DNA of 64,000 nucleotides from Peptoniphilus ovalis (lineage in GTDB: Bacteria; Bacillota; Clostridia; Tissierellales; Peptoniphilaceae). Below the pieces are notes generated by a model. The model ran no database searches. It was not told where the DNA came from and saw only the letters and a list, made by a program, of their open reading frames with translations. The position numbers and the translations under genes are program-made. Numbering within the stretch: the first letter of the stretch is position 1; each line of letters starts with the position of its first letter. This document shows positions 7,820 to 16,575 of the stretch, in pieces. The stretch spans positions 367,822-431,821 of the forward strand of contig NZ_JAHLQO010000003.1 of the NCBI RefSeq assembly GCF_018919265.1, read 5' to 3'.

Positions 7820-10243
7820 CTACTTAGCTTCTTCTGGTTTTGTTGTCATCAGTTTATATAGCATGGTGTCTTTAGGGAATTTATCTATAAAGGGAACAAT
7901 AGTATTTCCGAAGAATAAAAGTCCCTCACCTGCATTTGAATTAGTTATATAGTTTAGCTGATAAGGTGATATTTTAAGTTTCTTAGCAAGAATATCCCTA
8001 TCTCCAGATGCTTGATTTAGCATTAGAACAAAGTCTGTATTATCAAATATATTTTCAATTTCCTGACTTGTTAAAAGGTCTTTTACGTTTTGAGTTATAC
8101 CTGTTGGAATACCGCCCCATTTTCTAAATCTTTTCCATATTTCTACAGAATATGAAGCAGTTTGTGGGTCTTTTAATAAAAGGTGGAACTCATCTATATA
8201 GTATCTTGTAGACTTGCTTCCTCTATTTAGGGAAACCTTGTTCCAAACTTGGTCTTGAATTACAAGCATACCTATTTTTTTAAGTTGTGTTCCTAGCTCT
8301 TTTATATCAAAACAGAGCAGTTGCCTATTTAGGTCAACATTTGACCTATTATTAAATACATTAAGACTTCCCTTAACATAAATTTCCATTTCTGTTGCGA
8401 GTTTCTTGCCAACTCCCTCTTCTTGAGATAGGAGCATATCGTATAAATCTCCAAGTATTGGCATATTTTCAGGAATAGGGTCTTCAAAATATTTTTGATA
8501 TATCTTTGGTAAACACCTATCTATAACAGATTTTTCTGCAGCAGTAAGTCCACTTCCACCAACTACAAGTTCAAGCATAGACATTATGAAATTTGCCTTA
8601 TCCTTTAGTGGTGCGTCCCCATCTCCATAGTTCATATTAATATCTAGTGGGTTTAGGTAGTCCTTTGATTTTGCCGAAACTTTAATAACTTCTCCATTAA
8701 ATTGTTTTACAAGGTTTGAATACTCGCCTTCAGGATCACAAATAATTACATCGTCAACTGTGACAAGAATTGCATTTGCCATTTCTCTTTTTGCCGAGAA
8801 AGATTTACCAGAACCTGGTGTACCTAAAATAAGTCCATTAGGGTTTTTAAGTTTCTTTCTATCTGCCATTATCAAGTTTTGGCTAAGGGCATTTAAGCCA
8901 TAATACAAGGAATTTGCCGAATCAATAAATAGCTCTTCTGTTGTAAAAGGCATAAAGACCGCCGTTGATGATGACGTTAAAAATCTTTTTATCTCCACTT
9001 GATTTATTCCAATTGGTAAGATTGAAACAAGTCCTTGTTCTTGCTGATGAGTAAGTCTTTTTACTTGGCAATTGTGCCTATTTGCAATTGATGAGATTTG
9101 TGCAATAGTGTTTTCTAATTTTTGATTAGTCCTTGCAAAATTCATCATTACTATGGTAACTACAAAGAGCCTTTCGTCCCTATTTTGTAAGTCTGAAAGC
9201 ATTCCCTTAACATCTGCCCCATAGGTATTAATGTCTGACGGGATAATATCCATATCATATCCTGCTCGAACCGCCTTTTTCTGCTCCTCAATTTTCATTC
9301 TATCTAGGTCTGTATTTTTTCTTTTTATTAGCTTAATTGCTTCTGCTTGCTCGACAACATCAATATGAAAGGCTACATAAATATTGTCATCAATATCTAA
9401 AAACTCTGATAACATTCTGTCTGATAACTCACTTGCAAGTATTTGAAAATGACTTGTTGCTCCAATATATTTACCAAACTTAAAATTATTTGCTGGTGTA
9501 AAGTTAAAGACATTTGGTGTAATTCTTGTCTTTGTTGACTCTTTCTTTTTTAAATCCTTATATGAAAAATTAAAATTCTTATCAGGATTAAGCATATCGT
9601 GGATTAACTTTAATCTTTCCTCTCCATCAAGACTTTCTGCCCTTACTCCCATTGATTTAAAATTAGATAAGATATCTACTTCAAGTCTATTAAGTTTTGC
9701 CCTTGCTTGCTCAAGATTGTCTGCTTCTGTGGTAAAGGTTATATACTTCATCTTTTTAAGTCCATTATTTCCCTTTGCAAGTTGAAGCTTCAACATCTCC
9801 CTAAACTCTTTTCTTACATCGTCATAGAAGTCTCCTTTATCAGCAATTTTTATTGCATCTTGAAGATCTTCATTTCTTCCTAATTGGTTTACATAAGAAA
9901 GTTCAATGTGGACACTTGGATCAAAGGAATTTAAAAAGTTGGCAAATTGGTTAAAGATTAAATCTCTATCTTCTTCCAATGCCAACTGGTAATTTATATC
10001 TTGAAATGCAATTGTTTTTGAATAATTCTTTTCATCTAATTGACAAATTCCCTCTGGTAACATTCTTAAATATGGAATAGTATCTTCTACCGTGAATTTC
10101 TTCTTTTCTTTCTTTAGAAGTATATTTAGCAAGTTATTCTTATTTTCTATCTTTGCTTTTAATTTCTTTACTTCCTTTTTGTCTTCTTTTAACTGTCTTT
10201 GCCTTTGACTTAATTCTTTGATTTGCTTTTCTCTTTTCTTCAA
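7820..10243 (-). CDS. virB4: VirB4-like conjugation ATPase
   Basis: An 807-residue ATPase of the VirB4/TraE family that powers assembly of, and substrate movement through, the mating channel. The N-terminal half carries the CagE/VirB4 region. The Walker A motif GTPGSGKS is near residue 475, the Walker B-like RYYIDEFHLL near 690, followed by the family motif GGIPTGITQNV. The TTG start at 10243 has GGGAGG six bases before it, which supports a 104-base overlap with the end of prgI. The N-terminus is Lys/Glu/Gln-rich, as in other such elements. It is adjacent to prgI and the NlpC/P60 gene, the usual order. Confidence 0.93.
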   Translation of the reverse strand: MKKREKQIKELSQRQRQLKEDKKEVKKLKAKIENKNNLLNILLKKEKKKFTVEDTIPYLRMLPEGICQLDEKNYSKTIAFQDINYQLALEEDRDLIFNQFANFLNSFDPSVHIELSYVNQLGRNEDLQDAIKIADKGDFYDDVRKEFREMLKLQLAKGNNGLKKMKYITFTTEADNLEQARAKLNRLEVDILSNFKSMGVRAESLDGEERLKLIHDMLNPDKNFNFSYKDLKKKESTKTRITPNVFNFTPANNFKFGKYIGATSHFQILASELSDRMLSEFLDIDDNIYVAFHIDVVEQAEAIKLIKRKNTDLDRMKIEEQKKAVRAGYDMDIIPSDINTYGADVKGMLSDLQNRDERLFVVTIVMMNFARTNQKLENTIAQISSIANRHNCQVKRLTHQQEQGLVSILPIGINQVEIKRFLTSSSTAVFMPFTTEELFIDSANSLYYGLNALSQNLIMADRKKLKNPNGLILGTPGSGKSFSAKREMANAILVTVDDVIICDPEGEYSNLVKQFNGEVIKVSAKSKDYLNPLDINMNYGDGDAPLKDKANFIMSMLELVVGGSGLTAAEKSVIDRCLPKIYQKYFEDPIPENMPILGDLYDMLLSQEEGVGKKLATEMEIYVKGSLNVFNNRSNVDLNRQLLCFDIKELGTQLKKIGMLVIQDQVWNKVSLNRGSKSTRYYIDEFHLLLKDPQTASYSVEIWKRFRKWGGIPTGITQNVKDLLTSQEIENIFDNTDFVLMLNQASGDRDILAKKLKISPYQLNYITNSNAGEGLLFFGNTIVPFIDKFPKDTMLYKLMTTKPEEAK

Positions 10244-10544
10244 GGTAGACCTCCCTTCTTATCCTTTTATTTGGCTGATAAAACTTGTGTAGATAGAAAA
10301 ACTTAAAATATTTTTCAAAAGTTAAGGTGTCTTTTTCATATAGGGTTATAAAAAAGATTGGCAAGGTTACTATTAGCATTACAATAATTGAAATATCATT
10401 AGGTAAATATTTCTTCACAAATAGATAGGTAGGTATGCCAATTAGTCCTGCCACAGAAAAACCTATTAACTGTCTTTTTGTTAGATTAAAGGCTACTTTT
10501 GTTTTTATCTTATCCAAGTCTTTTGGTATTGGTACATAAGCCAT
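10140..10544 (-). CDS. prgI: PrgI family conjugation membrane protein
   Basis: A 134-residue PrgI family (VirB3-like) inner-membrane component of the Gram-positive type IV secretion system. The family opening MAYVPIPKDLDKIKTK is clear, followed by two membrane helices (about 27-45 and 52-68) and a basic C-terminal tail. It sits directly before virB4, as in nearly all such elements. Its 3' end overlaps virB4 by 104 bases and the tail residues within the overlap are mostly Lys, Arg and Ser, so the tail may be loosely constrained. Confidence 0.88.
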   Translation of the reverse strand: MAYVPIPKDLDKIKTKVAFNLTKRQLIGFSVAGLIGIPTYLFVKKYLPNDISIIVMLIVTLPIFFITLYEKDTLTFEKYFKFFYLHKFYQPNKRIRREVYLEEKRKANQRIKSKAKTVKRRQKGSKEIKSKDRK

Positions 10545-10545
10545 T

Positions 10546-10836
10546 TTAATCTCCTCTTACAATATCTTTTGAAACTTCAACAATGTGGTCATAGTTAGAA
10601 GTCGTTTCTTCTTCTAGGTAACTAACTCTTTCATTTAATTCTTCAAGTAATTCATCATTGTCATCGTTGTATTTTCCTTGGTACATAATAAACTCATTAT
10701 GACAATGACCAAGTTTATTGATTTTATTTTTCAATAGGTTGATTTCTTCTTTTTGTCTTTTCTCTTTTAAAATTTCAAAAATAGATCCTGATAAAATGCC
10801 AAGACCTAACAAAATATATTTTTTCTTTTTATCCAT
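10546..10836 (-). CDS. Small conjugation-operon protein, unknown function
   Basis: A 96-residue protein I do not recognise. It starts with a basic stretch and one hydrophobic segment (YILLGLGILSGSIFEIL), then an acidic coiled coil with ELLEELNERVSYLEEE. It has a good AGGAGG ribosome site and sits between trbL/virB6 and prgI with gaps of 9 and 1 bases, so it is translated as part of the transfer operon. A membrane-anchored scaffold piece is possible, but nothing in the sequence proves a function. Confidence 0.6.
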   Translation of the reverse strand: MDKKKKYILLGLGILSGSIFEILKEKRQKEEINLLKNKINKLGHCHNEFIMYQGKYNDDNDELLEELNERVSYLEEETTSNYDHIVEVSKDIVRGD

Positions 10837-10845
10837 TTATTCCTC

Positions 10846-11709
10846 CTAGTGTGTGTTCATAATGCTTTTTGCAACTGTTCCACTCTTAAACATCATTAGT
10901 CCAAGTAGTAGAGCATATCCTAAAATGCTAAAAAGTGATGCGTGAATATCTGTAATTTGAACTGTCCTTATTAAAACCGTATAGATACCCAAACATACCA
11001 TCAAAAACAAACCTTGTAGTCCCAAGGCAAAAAGTCCCTTGATATAATTTGTTCCAATCTGACCCCATTCTTTATTTCCCATAGTCGCAAATGGTATTGA
11101 AGATACTGATGAATAGACATAAATTTCAAACATACGTCCATAAACTATTAGAGTAATTACAAGTGATATACCTTGAATTGCAAGCCTTACTAGACCTGTT
11201 TCAACAAGCACCATTAATAACTCGCCTACGTCTTTTTCTTTTAATGTATCAACCATTGCAACAATCTGATCTCCTGAAACAGTGGCAGAAGTAGTGATTA
11301 CCCCTGCCGCCCTATTTACAAGATTTTGTGCCACGTCAAATACTGCCATTGAAAATTCAAAGGCATGGCTTGCAAGGTAGACCGCTATAAACATCTTTAT
11401 AATGTATTTGAAAAACTCAAAAGTATCTGTATCATGCATATTGTTCTTCTGCATAACCATATTTATGAGTTCAATACACAAGACCGCCGTTATAATAAGA
11501 CCAGCTATCGGGACAATTACATTATCATTAATGCTTTTAATGAAGTTATATACTTCTCCATTCCATCCCATTGGTGTTTTACCAACATCAGTTGCAATAA
11601 CTCCTACCTTGTCATTTATATCTAAAAACATTGACTCAAGATTTGCTTTGATACCTCCAAGTAGCATCTCCTTAAAAAATTCAGTCAGCTTATCAAAGAT
11701 ACCAAACAT
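10846..11709 (-). CDS. VirB6/TrbL-like polytopic conjugation protein (CD1112-like)
   Basis: A 287-residue integral membrane protein of the VirB6/TrbL group, thought to form part of the membrane channel of the mating pore. It has about five or six hydrophobic segments: about 55-78, 98-118, 165-190, 222-248 and 258-280. The sequence MFGIFDKLTEFFKEMLLGGI is typical of the CD1112-like family start. The ribosome site is AGGAGCAG. In related elements the small maff2 gene lies directly upstream, and here a maff2 3' remnant is found exactly there. Confidence 0.85.
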   Translation of the reverse strand: MFGIFDKLTEFFKEMLLGGIKANLESMFLDINDKVGVIATDVGKTPMGWNGEVYNFIKSINDNVIVPIAGLIITAVLCIELINMVMQKNNMHDTDTFEFFKYIIKMFIAVYLASHAFEFSMAVFDVAQNLVNRAAGVITTSATVSGDQIVAMVDTLKEKDVGELLMVLVETGLVRLAIQGISLVITLIVYGRMFEIYVYSSVSSIPFATMGNKEWGQIGTNYIKGLFALGLQGLFLMVCLGIYTVLIRTVQITDIHASLFSILGYALLLGLMMFKSGTVAKSIMNTH

Positions 11710-11719
11710 AGATCTGCTC

Positions 11720-11803
11720 CTAGTTTAGAGCATTTGCAAGTAGTGGAATTAACTTCATACCAATCAACACAATTCCTCCACCAGCCATTAGCTGCTTTAT
11801 GCC
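11720..11803 (-). pseudogene. 3' half of maff2, cut off by insertion of element 2
   Basis: On the minus strand the sequence just after the recombinase stop codon reads GIKQLMAGGGIVLIGMKLIP and ends LLANALN-stop. This is the C-terminal end of Maff2 family membrane proteins, which in Tn1549-like elements precede trbL. The 5' half, ending at the same GIKQ.MA residues, is found 14.4 kb away at 26137-26295. The gene was therefore split by integration of element 2. Confidence 0.85.
11781..11803. other. Left attachment-site repeat of element 2
   Basis: On the minus strand, GGCATAAAGCAGCTAATGGC matches GGTATTAAGCAATTTATGGC at the other junction (26144-26163). Both encode the GIKQ.MA residues of Maff2. 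The copies differ at several bases, as expected where a serine recombinase joined two non-identical att sites with a short shared core. The exact crossover bases cannot be fixed by eye. Confidence 0.7.
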
Positions 11804-11806
11804 TAA

Positions 11807-13453
11807 TTAAAGATTGTAAAATACTTGTAGTGTGTCTGTATTTCCTATGAAATTGTAGTAAATATCAATTGTTTGGGTGATTTCTCCATTCACTACTTCT
11901 TTTTCGTGAACATAGATTTTTGAGATGAGTTCGTTTAAGGTTTCTTTGTCCAGCTTCTTTATATCCCTATGTTTTTTTATGAGTTCAATCCATTTTTTGA
12001 CATTAATATCTTCAAGATCTTCTTTAACAATCAATTTTTGATTATCTTCTATTCTTTGGTTTAAATAGTCTTGTTCTTTCTGTGATTTTTCAAGAATTTT
12101 TTGGAAGTTGCTTTCACTTATCTTATTATCTAGCCAGTCATCATATAGTCTTTCAATCTTTTTAGTTAAGTCTTCTACTCTTATCTGATCTTCGTAAATC
12201 TTATCCATGATAAATTTTTGTTCTTCTTCATTATCAATTTCTCGTGATTTTTCAAGTGCTTTTATGATTTCTTTTTCATCTTTTAATGCTATTTCTGCAT
12301 TTTTTCTAATATCTTTAAGCACTATCTCATAAAGAGTATCGTAATAAATTCTATGTTGACTACATAATGACTTCCCGTATCTTCTATAAGTGTTACAAGT
12401 GAGTAACTTTTCTCTTTTTTTCGATTTGTTTCTTCCAAGATTTAAAGATTTTCCACAATCGGGGCATTTCACAATGCCTGCAAATATGCTTTCTTCTCTA
12501 TTTTTGAATGGTCTTCTCCTGCTCTTTAATTTTTCATTTGCTATATTATAAATATCTTCAGAAATAATTGGTTCGTGTGTATTTTCTACTATTATCCATT
12601 CCTCTTTAGGTTTATCGGATAACCAACCTACTTTGAATTTATAATTAACTTTTTGACTAGCAATATGACCAATATAAACTGGGTTTTCAATAATTTCTTT
12701 TAGGGTTGTGCAGTCCCACCAATACTCTCCACCATCTACGGTCATTTCTAACTTAGTTTTTTTATTTCTAAGTCCTTTTTTTCTATTCCACCAGGTAGGT
12801 GTAGGTATTTTTTCTTCAAAAAGTCTTCTCCTAATTGCTTGTACTCCATAACCACTAAAAGCAAGATCAAAAATTTTTTCAACAATCCATGAGGTTTCAT
12901 CATCGATTACTAATTTGTGTGGATCATCATTGTCTTTCCTATATCCTATTGGAGCAAGACAACCAATAAATTTTCCTTGCCTTGCCCTTGTCATATAGGC
13001 AGATTTCATCTTTTTGGAAACATCTCTTGAATAAAACTCGTTTAAAACATTTTTAAAAGGAACTATTTCGTTGTTTTCTTGAAAGGTATCTACTCCATCA
13101 TTTAAAGCTATATATCTGACATTGTTCTTTGGGAAGAAATTTTCTGTATAGTATCCAGTCTGCAAATAGTTTCTTCCAAGCCTTGATAAGTCCTTAGTGA
13201 TGACTATATCCACTTTCTTATTTTCAATATCTCTAATTAGTCTTTGAAATGATGGTCTATTTGTATTTAATCCAGTATATCCATCATCTATATATACATC
13301 GTAAATACTCCAACCTTTTGATTTTACATAGTTTTCTAAAAGTTCCTTTTGGTTTTGTATGCTGGCACTCTCTCCTTTCTGCTCATCATCTTTAGATAGT
13401 CTGCAATAAATTGCAGCTTTGAATGAAAAGTGATTTGAATTTGTTTGTATCAT
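11807..13453 (-). CDS. Large serine recombinase (TnpX/TndX type) of element 2
   Basis: A 548-residue site-specific recombinase. The resolvase domain comes first (YCRLSKDDE with the usual Arg-Leu-Ser, catalytic Ser in SASIQNQ near 35, then DLSRLGRNYL). A recombinase domain follows (GYRKDN..., about 170-300), then a zinc ribbon (CPDCGKSL with a later C...C pair, about 325-370), a coiled coil, and a C-terminal DUF4368-like region ending in IDIYYNFIG. It is expected to excise and integrate element 2. It has an AGGAGG site and starts four bases after a small upstream gene. Its stop codon lies only a few bases from the attachment repeat, so it is the terminal gene of the element. Confidence 0.93.
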   Translation of the reverse strand: MIQTNSNHFSFKAAIYCRLSKDDEQKGESASIQNQKELLENYVKSKGWSIYDVYIDDGYTGLNTNRPSFQRLIRDIENKKVDIVITKDLSRLGRNYLQTGYYTENFFPKNNVRYIALNDGVDTFQENNEIVPFKNVLNEFYSRDVSKKMKSAYMTRARQGKFIGCLAPIGYRKDNDDPHKLVIDDETSWIVEKIFDLAFSGYGVQAIRRRLFEEKIPTPTWWNRKKGLRNKKTKLEMTVDGGEYWWDCTTLKEIIENPVYIGHIASQKVNYKFKVGWLSDKPKEEWIIVENTHEPIISEDIYNIANEKLKSRRRPFKNREESIFAGIVKCPDCGKSLNLGRNKSKKREKLLTCNTYRRYGKSLCSQHRIYYDTLYEIVLKDIRKNAEIALKDEKEIIKALEKSREIDNEEEQKFIMDKIYEDQIRVEDLTKKIERLYDDWLDNKISESNFQKILEKSQKEQDYLNQRIEDNQKLIVKEDLEDINVKKWIELIKKHRDIKKLDKETLNELISKIYVHEKEVVNGEITQTIDIYYNFIGNTDTLQVFYNL

Positions 13454-13456
13454 TTC

Positions 13457-13681
13457 CTATTCCTCCTTGTTTGAGTTTTCAGAAATAACACAACTTTCTC
13501 TAAAACTATTTTTATTATAGCACTCTTTTTTATTACTATCAATATTATATTTGTTATACTCAATTTCATTAGTCTTATTTAATTTGCTTGATTTTTTTAT
13601 TAATCTTAGAAAAGCGTCTGTGTCTGTTCTTCTATTATCATAATTTCTTTTTACAATATATTTTATTTGTCTTTTTGTCAT
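13457..13681 (-). CDS. Small protein upstream of the element 2 recombinase
   Basis: A 74-residue basic, Asn/Lys/Ser-rich protein that I do not recognise. The start chosen is the ATG at 13681 (MTKRQIKYIVKRNYDNRR), because AAAGGA lies six bases before it; an ATG five codons earlier overlaps that ribosome site. It sits three bases ahead of the recombinase gene and right after a terminator-like hairpin, the place held in Tn4451-like elements by small accessory genes. It could help control excision, but no motif supports that. Confidence 0.5.
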   Translation of the reverse strand: MTKRQIKYIVKRNYDNRRTDTDAFLRLIKKSSKLNKTNEIEYNKYNIDSNKKECYNKNSFRESCVISENSNKEE

Positions 13682-13701
13682 AGATTGTCCTTTCATGCAA
13701 T

Positions 13702-13742
13702 AAAAAAAGGCGATTAGATTTTTAATTTTCTAATCGCCTTTT
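13702..13742 (-). terminator. Leader hairpin before the recombinase operon of element 2
   Basis: GGCGATTAGA and TCTAATCGCC arms, then TTTTTTT on the minus strand, 12-20 bases before the small gene's ribosome site. A nearly identical hairpin precedes tnpW in element 1 (29153-29192). Confidence 0.75.
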
Positions 13743-13834
13743 AAGTGTCATATTTATCTTTTTATTATCTCTGGCATACTTTGATACCTTTTTAGACTTA
13801 AAGTCTTTAATAGTGGCTTTCCACCTCTTTTTAT

Positions 13835-14536
13835 CTATAAAGATTCTCCTACATCATAGTTCATTTTTTTATTTCCTCCTTGATGTCTTAGTTTTTCTTT
13901 ATCTTCTTCATACCATTTTAAGATTGTCGCATAATGGTTTTGATAGGTCTTGCCACTACTTTTCATGTATCTTGATAGTTTATTTATCATTATTTCTGTG
14001 TGTGAGTTTAATTTTTCTTTAAGGTTCTTATATTCTTCTTTGCTTAACCTTACATTTTTGAATTCTCCATAAAAAATGGGGGTGGACTGTTCTCCTCTCC
14101 CCTTATCTATACTAACCTTATCTAATCTACCCTTACCTATACTGGGTTGACCACTTGACAACCTTTGGTCAACCAAATGACAACCAACTTTTTCTTCTGA
14201 AATATATGCTCCATTTTCCGTTTGATAAAGCTGTTGTTTCTGCTCTATATACATTGTTGGCTTATATCTGTCTTTTCTAATAAAATTATTTATCTTCCAA
14301 TGAGTAATGACGATAATTCCCTGATCAAAGACTATCACAAAGCCTTTGGCAATGAGTATTTTTAGATCATCTTCATTTGCTCCGATAATCTTGATGATTT
14401 TCTTAGGATTATTTACAAAACCATCATCATCTGCCCTCATTGATAGATGAAAATACAGACATTGACTACTTAGTGGCATATCCAAAAATAAGTCGCTATC
14501 TACTATCTTTAGTGAAAACATTCTTTTATCTGCCAT
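13835..14536 (-). CDS. Replisome-organizer-like replication protein, element 2 copy
   Basis: A 233-residue protein. Its N-terminal 105 residues match phage replisome-organizer/DnaD-like replication proteins (MADKRMFSLKIVDSDLFLDM, RADDDGFVNNP, VITHWKINNFIRKDRY). Its C-terminal 80 residues (SKEEYKNLKEKL...HYATILKWY...KKMNYDVGESL) share the closing domain of the ICE initiator at 44538-45320, which ends in the same KKMNYDIGESL. The protein probably takes part in loading helicase at an origin, perhaps the iteron-like repeats at 15915. It is over 95 percent identical to the copy in element 1 (29285-29986). A middle linker holds the SSGQPSIGKGRLDKVSIDKG low-complexity stretch. Confidence 0.8.
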   Translation of the reverse strand: MADKRMFSLKIVDSDLFLDMPLSSQCLYFHLSMRADDDGFVNNPKKIIKIIGANEDDLKILIAKGFVIVFDQGIIVITHWKINNFIRKDRYKPTMYIEQKQQLYQTENGAYISEEKVGCHLVDQRLSSGQPSIGKGRLDKVSIDKGRGEQSTPIFYGEFKNVRLSKEEYKNLKEKLNSHTEIMINKLSRYMKSSGKTYQNHYATILKWYEEDKEKLRHQGGNKKMNYDVGESL

Positions 14537-14559
14537 GCTCTCCTACCTTTCTTCAAATA

Positions 14560-14592
14560 AAAAAAGACGATAGTTTTTTACTTCTATCGCCT
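14560..14592 (-). terminator. Leader hairpin before the replication protein (element 2)
   Basis: Stem GGCGATAG/CTATCGTC (one G-T pair) then TTTTTTT on the minus strand, ending about ten bases before the ribosome site of the gene starting at 14536. Same family as the other GACGATAG hairpins. Confidence 0.7.
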
Positions 14593-14624
14593 TACATATT
14601 GCTATGATTTAACATAATTATATA

Positions 14625-15620
14625 TTAAATTTTTAAGTCTTTATTATTTAACATCTTACTAAACATATCATGATACATATCTTTAGAAGATTCTTCTATC
14701 TTGGTAATGGTTGATACCTTATTCCCTGCATCCTTTGATGATGCTCCACAAAGATAAAAGGCTTCATTTCCCGTTCCATAGTCTATGGCAATGTATCTAT
14801 CATGGTATTTTTTACCCGCTATTTTCAGTTTCAGGTCTATATTAGGATATTCTTTTCTAAAATCATCTAAGATATTTTTTGTAAGCATATCCTTGTTTTT
14901 AACATTATCGCTAAAGACTATGATTTGAGTCTTATCTCTTGCAGCTCTTAAAAGTTCTAATGTTTTAAGCCCTATATAGTTATCTATAACATAAATACTT
15001 TTCTTTGCTGATTTATATATTTTTGTATAGGCAACATCAGCTTCTATCTTATCTCCATTCATCAAGAGGAAATGTTTATATGTTTCCGGGTCTATAAAAT
15101 TATCCATTACCTTTTTTAAATCTTCTTTAGTAGCTAATGTGTTAATCTTGCTATCTATCCTTGCAATATCATTTGTGTTTTGATTTGTTTGAATTGCTAT
15201 TTGAACTAATTCCTTTGAGCTGATAAAATCTTGATTTTCAACGATGAAGTCTTTCATCTGCTTAAACATTCGTATTAAAGCCTTGCTCTGTTTAACTGCA
15301 AGTTCTCCCCTTAATACAGTCATAAGCATATAAATACCCTGCTCTGTAAAAGCATAAGGTAGTTTTCTACGACCACCCCAACTTGATGTCGATTTTTTCG
15401 ATATCAAGTTTTCAAACTCTGATTTCGTCAACTGAAACATAAAATCATCATCAAATTTCTCCGAATTATTTTTTACTTGTTCGTTAAATCTTGTCGTTGT
15501 ATACCCATATATTTCAGCTAACTCAAAATCAAGCATAACCTTTTGATTTCGTATATAGTAAATCTTACTTTTAATTGTAGTTTCATCTATAACTACAATT
15601 TCCTTATTTTGCTCTGCCAT
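14625..15620 (-). CDS. ORF6N-domain protein with PLD-like C-terminus, element 2 copy
   Basis: A 331-residue protein. The N-terminal ORF6N domain (about 8-110, KIYYIRNQKVMLDFELAEIYGY ... YAFTEQGIYMLMTVL) is a DNA-binding module common in phages and mobile elements. A coiled linker (about 130-180) follows, then a C-terminal domain with HDRYIAIDYG and FYLCGASSKDAGNK, which resembles a single phospholipase-D HKD-type motif. I chose the ATG at 15620, with AGGAGG eight bases upstream. The C-terminal half is nearly identical to the element 1 copy, but residues about 45-85 are replaced by an unrelated sequence. A regulatory or nuclease role is possible. Confidence 0.75.
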   Translation of the reverse strand: MAEQNKEIVVIDETTIKSKIYYIRNQKVMLDFELAEIYGYTTTRFNEQVKNNSEKFDDDFMFQLTKSEFENLISKKSTSSWGGRRKLPYAFTEQGIYMLMTVLRGELAVKQSKALIRMFKQMKDFIVENQDFISSKELVQIAIQTNQNTNDIARIDSKINTLATKEDLKKVMDNFIDPETYKHFLLMNGDKIEADVAYTKIYKSAKKSIYVIDNYIGLKTLELLRAARDKTQIIVFSDNVKNKDMLTKNILDDFRKEYPNIDLKLKIAGKKYHDRYIAIDYGTGNEAFYLCGASSKDAGNKVSTITKIEESSKDMYHDMFSKMLNNKDLKI

Positions 15621-15783
15621 AAAATTCACCTCCTATATATTTTGGGGGCTACAACTTGTAGCCATTTTATCTTTGTTTCATTTAGCTTACAGCTCTTAAG
15701 CCAATTATCCATCATATTTTCAAAGTCAATTTCTATAATTATACCAAAAATATTAAATCTTTTCTATCTCTCCCTATCTCTCT

Positions 15784-15897
15784 CTATCTATCTCTATATC
15801 TTTCTCTATCTCTATCTCTTGTCGGACATGGGTTGGACTCATTAAGGACAATGTCCTCTTTTAATTTTATCCAATAATATCTCTTGTTTGTTGCCAT
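15784..15897 (-). pseudogene. Truncated replisome-organizer start (37 codons) near the iterons, element 2
   Basis: A short frame with an excellent AAAGGAG site begins MATNKRYYWIKLKEDIV, the usual N-terminus of phage replisome-organizer proteins, then runs into RDRDRERYRDR and stops inside a polypurine tract (minus strand, about 15756-15820). It is either a decayed initiator gene or a leader peptide. The element 1 copy (31294-31371) starts with the same 15 residues and then differs. Confidence 0.55.
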
Positions 15898-15914
15898 ATC
15901 TGCTCCTTTCTTGA

Positions 15915-15983
15915 TTTTCGATAATCGAAATTCTTGATTTCCGATTTTCGGAATTCTGGACTTCTGCTTTTCGGAAGTCTTGT
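15915..15983. repeat. Three 23-bp iteron-like repeats, element 2 (candidate origin)
   Basis: Units at 15915-15937, 15938-15960 and 15961-15983 follow the pattern of a TTTCGATAATCGAA-like dyad followed by TTCTTGA or TTCTGGA. The same 23-bp unit occurs four times inside the ICE repA gene (44849-44940) and three times in element 1. Tandem repeats of helical-turn length beside replication genes suggest an initiator-binding origin. Confidence 0.7.
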
Positions 15984-16022
15984 TATTTTAGGTGTCTAAG
16001 GGTGTAACTTTTCGTTACTCCC

Positions 16023-16550
16023 TTAGATTTCTCTGGTCATATCTTTTTTGCTTGGTTTTACTTTTTCTTTTACTTTTCTTTTGACTTTCTCTTTTGTCTT
16101 ATCCTTGTTATTGGATAGGTCTTTGTATTTCTTTATTTGTTTTAGGATACTTTCTTTTTCTTTTTTATTTTCCTTGGCTATGACTTGTTTAAAGGCATAT
16201 TCCATTACTTTTATGTCTTTGGCTTGGAAGAATATTTCATAGTTTTGGCTTTCTTTGTTTTTCATTACTGAGAAACTTACTCCAAGTTTGTTTAGTTCTT
16301 TTTTTAAGTCTTTGAGATTGCTTTGATCTATGCTTATATTTTCTAGTTGTCCTTTTTTATATAGGTCTTTTATTTTCATTTCACCGCCCATAAGGCTTTT
16401 TAGGTTGCCATTTGCTTTTTCTAAAGTTTCATTCATCTTTTTTCTTATTTCTTTGTCTAAGTTGATTGATTCTTTTGCTGCCTTTATTGTGTATGTTATT
16501 ATGGTTTGTGCTGCTTGACCTGCTTCTTTGCTTATTTCTTCGTTTATCAT
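16023..16550 (-). CDS. PcfB family (DUF3801) protein, element 2 copy
   Basis: A 175-residue DUF3801/PcfB-type protein. PcfB of enterococcal plasmids works with the VirD4-like coupling protein and the relaxosome. The conserved core reads LKDLKKELNKLGVSFSVMKN then YEIFFQAKDIKVMEYAFKQVI, followed by a very basic tail rich in Lys. It resembles the ICE protein at 43236-43721 in the same core and is almost identical to the element 1 copy. A separate PcfB in the element may tune the ICE coupling protein toward the element's own relaxase; this is inferred. Confidence 0.8.
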   Translation of the reverse strand: MINEEISKEAGQAAQTIITYTIKAAKESINLDKEIRKKMNETLEKANGNLKSLMGGEMKIKDLYKKGQLENISIDQSNLKDLKKELNKLGVSFSVMKNKESQNYEIFFQAKDIKVMEYAFKQVIAKENKKEKESILKQIKKYKDLSNNKDKTKEKVKRKVKEKVKPSKKDMTREI

Positions 16551-16575
16551 GCCTTTCTCTCCTTTGTTTGAATTA

